Part shown: positions 54,337 through 64,000 of the stretch, in pieces
How positions within the stretch are numbered: position 1 is the stretch's first letter
Layout: each line of letters begins with the position of its first letter
Source: Lumbricus terrestris
Taxonomy: Eukaryota; Annelida; Clitellata; Crassiclitellata; Lumbricidae
Length of the DNA: 64,000 bases
Direction: 5' to 3'
Assembly: GCA_949752735.1 (NCBI GenBank)
Contig: OX457036.1
Location: forward strand, 14,637,516-14,701,515
The notes under the pieces: model-generated
What the model was told of the DNA's origin: nothing
The model's database searches: none
The model's input: only the letters and a program-made list of their open reading frames with translations
Position numbers and translations under genes: made by a program

Positions 54337-55198
54337 CTATGTATGTTTGCATGTATTCTAAACTTGGGCAATAGCTAGCTACTGTGTGCAGAAGATACAT
54401 GTATGCTCATTCTTTAATTTCTATTATTGTTATGAGCAAAAAAGGCCAGTATGGCCTTTGCTTGTTCACTGTCAACACGAATTGTTAGGTCGTACTTTTG
54501 CATGGTTCCAACAAAGACAGACTCCAGGGTTCTATTCTAGGCATAATGTGCACCTTCATTGCAATGACCAGTTGATTGATTGGTGGAGTAGGGGTGCAAA
54601 GCTCTATAGTTGCAAGGCTTGGACATTGTTGAATATAAAACAAACTGACATTTCGATTACCTATTGAGATACCAAGAGGATGGCGCAGGTCAGAGAGGGT
54701 TGGAGGAGGTCGGAGGGTCCCATTAGGAGGGATGATTTGGTGATTATTTACATGTATTATATAAACAAAGGAACACTTGTACGACCTAGATTGAGGTAAA
54801 GACACAGGGGAGTTGGAATATTACTTGCACGACCTAGGCTGAGGTGAAGACACAGGTGAGTGGGGAGATCTGGAGGATAAACAAGGTATAGCTAATAGCT
54901 AATTTGCATACAAATAACCTCCAAGGAACCGGGCAGCTCGGCATGTTTAGGGAGTTGAATGATCTCCGGCACTAGCCTGTCCGGCAAACTTGTAGCAGAG
55001 GCTGATTGGCTAGCAGGTCTCTATTCAGACGCGCCTACTGAAGGTCACGTGTCTGGTTTACGGAGAAACTGCCGATTTCCGAGCTTGGGCTTTAATGATT
55101 GCTTTTAATACCCGGACCCGGTACCCGGACCCGGCAGATTTTATTCAAACTACCCGGACCCGGTACCCGGTTGAAAAACGGCACCCGGCTATGCCCTA
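52417..55198. mobile_element. 2.8-kb non-autonomous TIR element (hAT-like), copy 2
   Basis: Same element and orientation as 27805-30609, with its own exact 8-bp target duplication ATGTGCAT at 52409-52416 and 55199-55206. It is 23 bp shorter. I see a missing 13-bp duplicate (GCAAGTAATATTT, near 29230 in copy 1) and a shorter AC run, and otherwise no difference in the stretches compared. It lies in the inferred first intron of DYRK1. Confidence 0.92.
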
Positions 55199-55206
55199 AT
55201 GTGCAT

Positions 55207-56240
55207 GTATACAAGTATGTCTGAAAGGGTGTGCATTTGTGTACATCGTTAATCTTTATGTATGTATTTATATCTTTACAATTTACATATATGTGTGTAT
55301 GTACAATCACACATATGTAGGCTATGCAAGTATGCAAAACATTGTATGCAGGTAAGAAAACTATAAATGCAGATCATAGATATTTAAAATGAGGATAAAA
55401 CATCACTTGGACCAACACTATGGGGTAACCATGGACTTGACAAATTATTTTTATTATTATTAAGCAGTTTGAACATAGAGCCCCATCAAGGTAATAAACT
55501 GGTACTCAATAGGTGCTTCCAGTCCAAAAGCGGCTAAATACAGCAGCTTTTAAGTTCGAAGGGAACAAAATGACCGACAAACAATGGAAATCACTTATTC
55601 ATATACATTTATGCCAAATGGCTGAAGTCAAGATAATGCATTTATTTTATATATGTGAATGTGTGTGTGTGTGTCTATTTGTGTTCATACACATGTGCAT
55701 GTATTATAATATCTATACAGCGTATCTACTAAGGCAAAACATCTATATAAATATATGTAATGATATACTCAACTGTTAAGTAGCCATGCTGTCAATTTGC
55801 TAGTGTACACCTAAAAAAGTTCTGCACGTTGCTTTTTGGAAATAAATGCATGTATGCAGTTACCAGTATATACATACATGCATAATCACAGAGTAATGGC
55901 TAGCACAACAAATTTCAAACAGTACATTATATGGCAAGACTCATATATACCATCACCCTCAAACATATGATTTAAGTAACTTTGGCTCTAAAAACACCCT
56001 CTGTTTTCAGAGCCAAACAACACAGTCAAAAAATACAGGGTAACGCAGTCAATCAAATGAATAGTATATCATTATTGCTATTATTTACCATCCCTACAAG
56101 GTTGCTCTTTTAGCCAAAGATTAGAACCCAGAGGCTGCAGAAAAAAAAACTACCCCGGTAGTACCCCTTAATAGTTATTACTACATTTTTTCATTATTAT
56201 CATAGCCATTATAGTATACTATCATTACACTTACAATACA

Positions 56241-56278
<38 letters not shown>

Positions 56279-56722
56279 CTACATAGTGAAGTTTTGGATG
56301 CTAGCAGTCACTGTTAAATGTGGATGCATGATTATGAAATGATAATATAAAATTTGTACATTGATATCTAAATGTTAAGGACCCCATAAATTTCAAGATA
56401 TGTCAAGACGCAAAGAATTTCAAGTTTATTAATCAAAAAAATTGTTTAAAAATTCAACATAAATACAGTCTGTCAAATGTCAACAGTCTTATAAATAACA
56501 ACACATTAATAATAATAACCCACGTGATATACATCACCGTACTAATCTGGTACATTTGCTACCACAGTACAAACAAGAAGTGCAGACCCTTAAGCTACAG
56601 TGTTGGCGATTTCAATTTCCTTAGCCATGGCATACGTGTGTAGGCGGCAAGTTCTTTCCATGCTAACTCATCGTCACAATGACAGTGTGATTGACCAGTA
56701 TACTCATTATGGCTGAGATGGA
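55207..56722 (-). other. Inferred first intron, part 6
   Basis: It holds an (ATT)n run (56240-56278) and short GT runs. No gene recognised. Confidence 0.45.
56240..56278. repeat. (ATT)n microsatellite
   Basis: About 13 ATT units. Confidence 0.9.
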
Positions 56723-56725
56723 TAA

Positions 56726-58233
56726 GGCCCAAAAAAAATAATGCTGTGTTTCCGGTAACAGAGCTCTAAAAAATTGGGTAGGTAGGTCGGAAAATATTTT
56801 TATTTTGGTAAAATATTTTTATACAGTGACTGTCCGAAAAATTATACCCACTACTCGTTTTTGCATAAAGGTACACGCTGCAACAAAGTACATGTTCTAA
56901 GCAAGTATAAACTGCCTATTTCCCGACTGTCTGCACCTAAAACTGCCCTAGAAAACAATTCTATTAATTTCATTTTGACATCTTTTCTGGTAAGATAAAG
57001 TGGGAAGGGAAGGGGAAGATGAGTGCGAACAGAACATCACTGCTAGGGGTCGTTCCAGATTGGCCGAGCCAGTGACTAGTTACATCTAGAGGTTGCTAGA
57101 TTTATTTTCCCTAGTCACCGTTAGAGGTGGCTCAAGTGAGAATGATAAGGCTAGAGGTTTCTCAAGACTGGCAGCCAGGAAGTAGTTAGTCAGGAGTGAA
57201 ACTCTAATGCAGTGTCCACGCTGTAGTCGGGAGCGCTTCTGAGTAGTTAGCTTGAAGAGGCGCTATAGAAATTGAGAGATCAATAAAATAAAATGAAACA
57301 TTCTATTCACTTGAAAAATGTTCTTTTTGGCCATGCTGGAGTCGGGAGCCCCTCTGAGTAGTTAACTTGAAAAGGTGCTATATAAATACTTGAATGAATG
57401 AATGAATGTTAAATTCTTCACCAAAGGGTGCTCGAAATAACTCAGTGAGCGGAAGAGAGCAGAGTTAGTAGAAGAGAGCACTCTGAGCACAAAAAGGCAC
57501 AGTAAACAAGAGCACAGTGAGCAAAAGAGAGCAGAAAGAGGCAGAGAACAAAGGAGGGCACAGTGATCACAAGAGAGCCTAGTCAGCTTAGGAATAAAGT
57601 GAGCAAAAATGGACTGTCTTAGGACGGAAAAACAGCAAGTTAAACTATAAACTTGCAGCAGGCTGTGTATGGCCATCATGTGCTACAGGCTAGATGGCCC
57701 TGTACTCAGTGCCTGCAAAGAGCTACCGTGAGAAAACCCTCCTTTCAGATCTATTACTCTTCCCCCCCCATCCACCCCACAAGCGCCTGCTTTGTCAAAC
57801 TGACCGTGGGAAACTATTGATTGCTCTAATTAACAGATCATTATATACCTTGAAAGACGACTGCTTGCGATCGTCGCCTGGCTTAGTGAAGGCTATAATT
57901 ATGATGTTCCAATTGTACATCTCATATACGGGAGGCAATGTCAGTGTAAATAAAAAAAATTCACAAAATTTTCCGAGTTGCGGCAATAAAAGTGAGTCGG
58001 TCGGGTTACTGGAAACACAACAATAGTTTTTTGGCCTAAGATCCAACTCTATACGGAGGGCAATGTCACACCGTATTATGTCAAAAAAAAAAAAAAAAAA
58101 TTTAAATTTACTAAAATATTTTTTTTAATAAAAAATTTTTTTAAATAAAAATATTTTACAAAATTATTTGAGTCGCGGCAATAAAAGAGGGTCGGTCGGG
58201 TTACCGGAAACACAACATTATTTTTTTTTGGCC
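56726..58233. mobile_element. PIF/Harbinger-like MITE, long form, copy D
   Basis: Ends GGCCCAAAAAAAATAATGCT and complement, flanked by TAA at 56723-56725 and 58234-58236. Collinear with copy A, including the SINE-derived centre (about 57195-57410), the purine-rich tract and the doubled right terminal block. Confidence 0.86.
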
Positions 58234-58288
58234 TAACTAACGCCTTGGAGTAAAAAAAGGCAAAGCAGGAAATGTCAAAACAAATTTA

Positions 58289-58354
58289 CAGCCTAGCAGG
58301 GATTGAATCCCCAACCTCCTGGTGGCAGTCCAGCACACTAACTAACCACAAGGC
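58289..58354 (-). other. tRNA-like SINE head relic
   Basis: The minus strand shows GTGGTTAGTTAGTGTGCTGG (A-box region) and GGGATTCAATCCC (B box) with a Pol III-like spacing. No tRNA cloverleaf is convincing. Confidence 0.4.
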
Positions 58355-59273
58355 AATCGCACAATCAGTTAATGAGTACCAGTTAAATTACCAACTAGTC
58401 ATCAAAAATTAAACGGCTCCGATTAGGGTCAATGTCAAAAGGTCCCAGCAGAAAAATAATCATAATTAGTATACATTAGAATGACGAAACTTAACAATCA
58501 ATCAATTAATCGCTAATTATTAAGTCTCTATGCTTATAACATCACTAGCAAAAAAGCAATGTCCTTGGCAAAATGGGAGTCAAAATTAAAAGGAAGACGT
58601 GGGAGTCGGGGACACGTTGACTTGAAGCTTGCGAAGGTTGAAGAGCGACGTTGGAAGAAAAACAGGCGACAAACAGAAGGAAAAGAGAACAATAGAGTAA
58701 GGTACCAATAGTTCTATATTGAAATCGCAGATAGCAATACAGACAGGCGACAGTGATGGAGACAATACAACTGAAGGCAAAGACAGTGATGTGAAGATTC
58801 CTGTGGCAAAGGAAAGAAAGACTGCAAAGTCACAATGCATCCAATTAATCCTGATGTATAGTATCAGCACTGCATAGAACGTAAGCAATGGACAGAAAAT
58901 TTAATGCAACATATATCATGGCAGCTGCAGCCTCATGTCTAGGTCACAGTCCATCGGAATTAATTCTTAACAAGGAATCTGCACAATTGGCAAGAAGGCC
59001 GCATTGTGCATCAACTACTTTAAAAAAGGAACATTTTCCTTTAATGGTATTCCTGTTCCTCTGATGATACACAGATGGAAAGATATTGCCTGCTTTAACA
59101 GGTAGAGACACCGTTGATCTGCTGGGCAGTCGTAGTACAGCCATGGAGATGGTGAGATGAAGCTTCTCGGGGTCCCAAAGTTATGCAGTGGTTCTGGTGA
59201 GGCCTTAAGACTTACATCATGACCATCTGACAACACGCTGTCAATATCATGTAACACAACAGAAACCAAACCC

Positions 59274-59490
<217 letters not shown>

Positions 59491-59499
59491 CAACATAAC

Positions 59500-62400
59500 A
59501 GGCCAAAGCCCTTCACAATTTGCCACACATACACACACACCCAGCAACACTGTTGTTTTGCCGTACATACAATCAATTCACCCGAATCAGATTCGAAAAT
59601 CTGATAGCATCACCTGAATCATGTACAGGGACAGCAAAACCAAAAGACCAGAAGCTGCGATAGTTAGCTGCCGCGGCCAAGCCCGTTATTAAACGAACGG
59701 CTCCATCACGCGGTCACGACCGCCACGGACGGATTCAATGAGCGAATATTTTCCGAACTGACAGCACAAAGTGGAATCTGTCGGATTCCATTTGCCAGAT
59801 AACATGCAAAACTGGCTATCGTACACATCGGAGAGAGCCACGAGGGTGTCGGGAGAAATTAGCCATCTAACCTGATCATTGACAGGCCAAACACAGCGCA
59901 CTATTCATTAGAACTGATACGGTCCCTTTGGGAATTGGCAACAGACAAGATGACGAATAGAACTTGAGCAACATCAATACTATATAGATATGATGCCATC
60001 TCCTCATGCCAGCAATCTGAAGAGACATGAAATACTGCTTTTAAAATAAGTTCACTCAGATGTCATAGATTTAAGCAGAATATAATATTATGGAAAATTT
60101 ATTTTTATATAGATAGGAAAATTTAAACTCTGCAAGTTCTGAAGTTACATATAAATGAAGCTCTACTGTAAAAATCAGGAAACCGTGAAATATGCGTCAT
60201 GTAACACCAATTCCAATAAATACTTTAATGCTGTCAGGAACATAGACACGAACTTATAACAGCTGCCATTTGATGGACCATGCTAAAGTGTAACTTTTCA
60301 ATTGATGTTGTTCTTAATGTTCAGTAGGTTAGTGGTTAGCGTGGTTAGGCTGAGGGGGGGTTCAAATTCCCATGAAACAAAGAATTTTTTTAAAGATTTC
60401 TGCCACACCTGCACCATCTAGCCAACTCAGCAATGAGCACACACTGTCATGTCACACTGTCACTATCACACTGTATGTACACTGTCAGAGGAAAGATGGG
60501 ACAACAAGAAGATGGACTGGTCTCTAACCTTCTCATCCTCAGACTAAAAAAATTAAGTTGCAAACACTTCATACACATGGCTATTGTTATTCTTCTTCTA
60601 TTAAATGTGTCTCACAGTGATTTTACACTTTAATATATATTACATTCATTCAATCTGAATGGCAGAATGACTTAGTCTAAGTAAGTCAATCTGAATGAAA
60701 CTGCATGCAATGAGGATCTCAGACATCCATAACCATCTATGTTTCTTTAAGAATAAATACTTAACACATGTATAAAAATAACAGCAATCACAATGAACAG
60801 CAATCACAATGTTGATAGTTATAATCAGTACAGATGCTTAGATACTTGACCCATAGACCTAACAGCTTGAAATGCTGTCAATCACAGACATTCCTTAAAC
60901 ATTTTCACAACAATCACAACCATCAAGAGCACAGAATGGCGTAGATACTTAACCTAGGGACTTGCTAAAATCTTAGCCAGTCAGCAAAGGACGCAATCAA
61001 TGAACCTATCAATCAAATTTAATGACACAATAGACACTTAACTGCTCGTAGCAGGATGTAAAAAAATTCCCCTAAGCCAACAGAGCATTGATTGCAGGGC
61101 AAGGTAACCTTTTGCAGCAGTCTTGCTATATATAGTAAAGCTCTGATTATAAGACAGTACATATAGACATCTCTGCTCAAAATTTCCAAGGCACACCTTC
61201 ATGATGCCAAATCCATCAAGTACAGGGAAATCAACATAGATAGCTGCAAATCTCAATTCCAGCCGCAAGTGTCACGAAGGATATTTCCCTGTCCAGAACT
61301 GCAGCCTGCCATGCAATACTTCGTGTGTGCGTGTTTGTAAGTGCAAGCACGTTTGTGCAAAAACACTCGTGCGCGCACACACTACACATAAAATAAAAAG
61401 TAGTACATATATGTCATACAGTGCATATGCAGAAAATCATTAGATATCCAAACAACTCCCGTAGATGAAGTCATTCAACGCAGACTCTATGCTTGGGCCC
61501 GATACGTAGAGAGAATGAGAGTTGACCGAATCCTACACAATGAACAATACATGCAATGAGCTATACATGCATGACACCAAGGAAAAACAAAGGTAGACCA
61601 GGCTGCATATACAGCATAAATGAGGACATGACATCACTGGGACTAACACTAAGGGGACAATTATCTTAATTAAGGACAATGAGGATCGTTTTTCGAACTG
61701 ATCGCCGACAGAAATCGATGATGATCATGATGATACATACATTATAAATTAACTGTATTAGTGTTTGATATAATATGCAAAAAATTAACTATTCTATAGA
61801 TGCTCATGTTGCTGGATCAATGAATGACCCAGTAAAATTCAACTAGCAAAAGAGCAATTTGACACCACACCCCTTGGAATGTTTCTGATTTTTTTAAACA
61901 TTTAAAACAACATGCAACGTTTTCTTCAAATAGTAACAGTTTTAGCAGAGTATCTCAAAATTTGACCAAGATATTAATACTTTAAGCTAATAAGCAAAAA
62001 AGTATCATGAGAAGCTCGCTTAATCCAAATTTGGACTGTCATACCATACCAATAGTTGGCCACGAAAAGTAAAAGTGGATGACTTCAAGAAATGATATAT
62101 GACGAAAAGGAATCTTTCACCAATGACAGTTCTATGTGTTCACAATACATGCGCAAATATAATCTTCATGAATTTCATAAACTACATATTTCACTTTTTT
62201 GGTAAACTCCACAGATTAAGTTGTTGCTAAATGAATGCATTGTCTCAGTAACTGATATACAGAAAGCAAACAATATGGCAGCACCAGGTTGAGACAGAAT
62301 AGAGCCCTGAGATCTATGTAAGTACTACAAAAGCAAATAATTTACACGATATCAAGTGAGTAAGCAAGGATCCATGAAAATGTATTTCAGTAGAAAATAT

Positions 62401-62540
62401 TACATTTTATTAGGAACAACAAATGTACGACAACACAATATTTACAAACATCAGAAATTAACCATTAAACTGATTATACCAGGTTCTCTAATGCCAACCC
62501 TAAAACTGACGCTAAAGAACCGATATTGGACCTATTTTAT
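59500..62540 (-). other. Inferred first intron, part 7
   Basis: Mostly AT-rich. A small CpG-containing patch at 59660-59905 has a 70-codon minus-strand frame of unknown meaning. A tRNA-like SINE relic on the plus strand (60325-60378, GTGGTTAGCGTGG and GGTTCAAATTCCC) is present. Confidence 0.4.
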
Positions 62541-62542
62541 GC

Positions 62543-62956
62543 TTATCCGCCTTCCGAATGAAAGATGAACGCAACAAAAATAACAACAAAAGCATACCAA
62601 CAGCGGTTTAACAATCCTTTCAACGGCACAGCAATACATTTGACCTCCACACAGAAGCACACTTTCACCAGTTGCGTCTGTGTACAAAAATCAGCCATTA
62701 CATAACTGACATACCAACCCAGCGGTGCTTCGGGCATTCGCACACAGCCATTGCCTTTCATAATTCCAAAAGCCTGGCAGGGCATTACATAACTCGCTTC
62801 ACACGAGTCGCTAACGCACTGCACAAGGCAGAGCGAAACTACATCGACACAATCAAGGAAACTCCTAGAACAGCGATTAGGACACGGACGGCAAACAAGC
62901 AACAACCCGTCCTTTCAACAATGAGCATCGCATATACACGACCGATACCCAGCTAG
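62543..62956. other. Overlapping open frames, not recognised
   Basis: Open on the minus strand (120 codons, 62543-62905) and on the plus strand (94 codons, 62672-62956). No motif recognised; likely chance. Confidence 0.2.
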
Positions 62957-63175
62957 CCTGCACTGTGGACATCCTCAAAAACACAATAAAATCCTATCAA
63001 ACCTCAAACAAAATTAATAAATATACGTTCAATCGTAAATGTGGCGATAATAATACGTCTTTATTTCGACTTAATTGTGTTTTCATGGTAAATAGCACCC
63101 ATGTTTGACATTACAAAGACGATGGCACAACCGACCATGACATGCCCTACTTCCACCGATGTACGTAACACCCAC

Positions 63176-63420
63176 CTGGCGTAAAATTTCGCTGTCTTCG
63201 CAGGACGGAGGAGGACCGTAAAATCTCTGTACCCGTCCGAAAGCAACAATCGCCGACCCTAAACTCCGCCGAAGCGTTAATTCGGAAATTCGTCGGGATA
63301 CGACTCTTCCGGCCTATTCAGCCGTCTTGCGATTCAAATCTGCGCACATCGTATCACGTTCATCGTAATAGCACAGCGTCCACACAACACGGGCTGGGCG
63401 TATCAAAATGGCGCCTCCTC
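63176..63420 (-). other. Candidate non-coding first exon of DYRK1
   Basis: A minus-strand donor CGCCAG|GTGGGTG lies at 63175/63176, downstream of a CpG-rich stretch, and could splice to the acceptor before 40366. A short frame inside (ATG at 63249) would be an upstream ORF. Inference only. Confidence 0.3.
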
Positions 63421-63760
63421 TGCTTCGATTTAAAATCTGCGTCGATCGACGTAAATTGTCGATCGGACGCTCGTCCGATTCGGTCAAAGCTTAAAGGTCA
63501 GACTGGTGAATAAATCCGATCGCCCAGAATAGAACTGGTACTTCCGATATTTACGAAACGATACAGACAAACGACGCGAAACGCGCAATTTTTCATCCAA
63601 GATGGCGACGTTCGTCCTTGCTCTCTTCTTTCCCGACGCGTCTGATGAACGTCGACTTTTGACCTAAAAACATCCAGCCAATCGCAGCGAGCTGTTTTGT
63701 CACGTGGTCAAATAACTAAGTCAACCTTTGGCCTAAAAACACCAACCAATCGAAGCCAGC
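63400..63760. promoter_or_regulatory. Candidate CpG-rich, possibly bidirectional promoter
   Basis: It contains CCAAT at 63678 and 63746, CACGTG at 63701-63706, AAGATGGCGAC at 63599-63609 (YY1-like, plus strand) and CAAAATGGCG at 63404. Two copies of TG(A/G)CCTAAAAACA precede the CCAAT boxes (63660, 63729). It would drive DYRK1 leftward and perhaps a gene outside the window rightward. Confidence 0.45.
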
Positions 63761-64000
63761 CATAACATCCCGTGACTTATACAGTCATTTTGTATGATTA
63801 GTAAACAATTGAAAACTGAAAATTGCATTAAGTTGGGTACTATTGACGCGCTTATGTTATTAGTATTCAGTTAGTAGCCTATTGGTGTAAAATTGTATCG
63901 GCGTGTCCGTTAATTTCTTTACGCTCACAGCAGTTGCTGTCTTGCACCCACTTAGACAAGTGAATACGCTTCAAGGTCCAATTTGTTTGGGGTCCCATTA

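Overview
This is nuclear DNA of a metazoan, most likely a marine invertebrate. The evidence is one intron-rich animal kinase gene with GT-AG introns, dense animal-type transposons, long AC/AT microsatellites and a tRNA-derived SINE family ending in a GCGCTATA-type tail. An echinoderm or other deuterostome is my guess; the sequence does not settle it. No rRNA, tRNA gene, CRISPR array or prokaryotic operon is present.

The one host gene is a DYRK1-type protein kinase (DYRK1A / minibrain orthologue) on the minus strand. Its coding region can be assembled from eight exons between 40278 (ATG) and 21350 (TGA). All junctions have GT-AG splice signals and compatible phases, giving 762 residues, almost the same length as human DYRK1A. 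The 3' UTR probably runs to about 20.64 kb. A 5' UTR exon ends at 40366. The promoter probably lies at 63.2-63.8 kb (CCAAT boxes, CACGTG, CpG-rich), which would make the first intron about 22.8 kb. A second CpG-rich block at 49.6-50.3 kb could be an alternative promoter.

Left of the gene (1-17 kb) is a transposon zone. It holds a hAT element (87-1608) with an exact 8-bp target duplication; a very young 8.3-kb Ty3/gypsy-type LTR retrotransposon (1653-9960) whose two 1448-bp LTRs look identical; three small hAT-type MITEs; a 5'-truncated CR1-like LINE with an intact reverse transcriptase ORF (12.6-14.5 kb); a foldback repeat; and SINE-like repeats. The LTR element encodes Gag and protease only. 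Its ORF begins inside the 5' LTR and reads through the primer-binding site, and 2.6 kb of non-coding DNA with a 72-bp-type tandem repeat replaces pol.

Inside and around the kinase gene are two almost identical 2.8-kb terminal-inverted-repeat elements (27805-30609 and 52417-55198), each with an exact 8-bp target duplication, no transposase and a large internal inverted repeat. They are direct repeats that bracket the first four coding exons. Four copies of a PIF/Harbinger-like element (TAA target duplication) occur at 17.8, 38.3, 46.9 and 56.7 kb in long and short forms. A deleted cousin of the left-end hAT element lies at 43.2-44.1 kb. SINEs, LINE scraps and microsatellites, including about 107 AC repeats and an (AT)n tract 11 nt from a splice donor, fill most of the remaining intron sequence.
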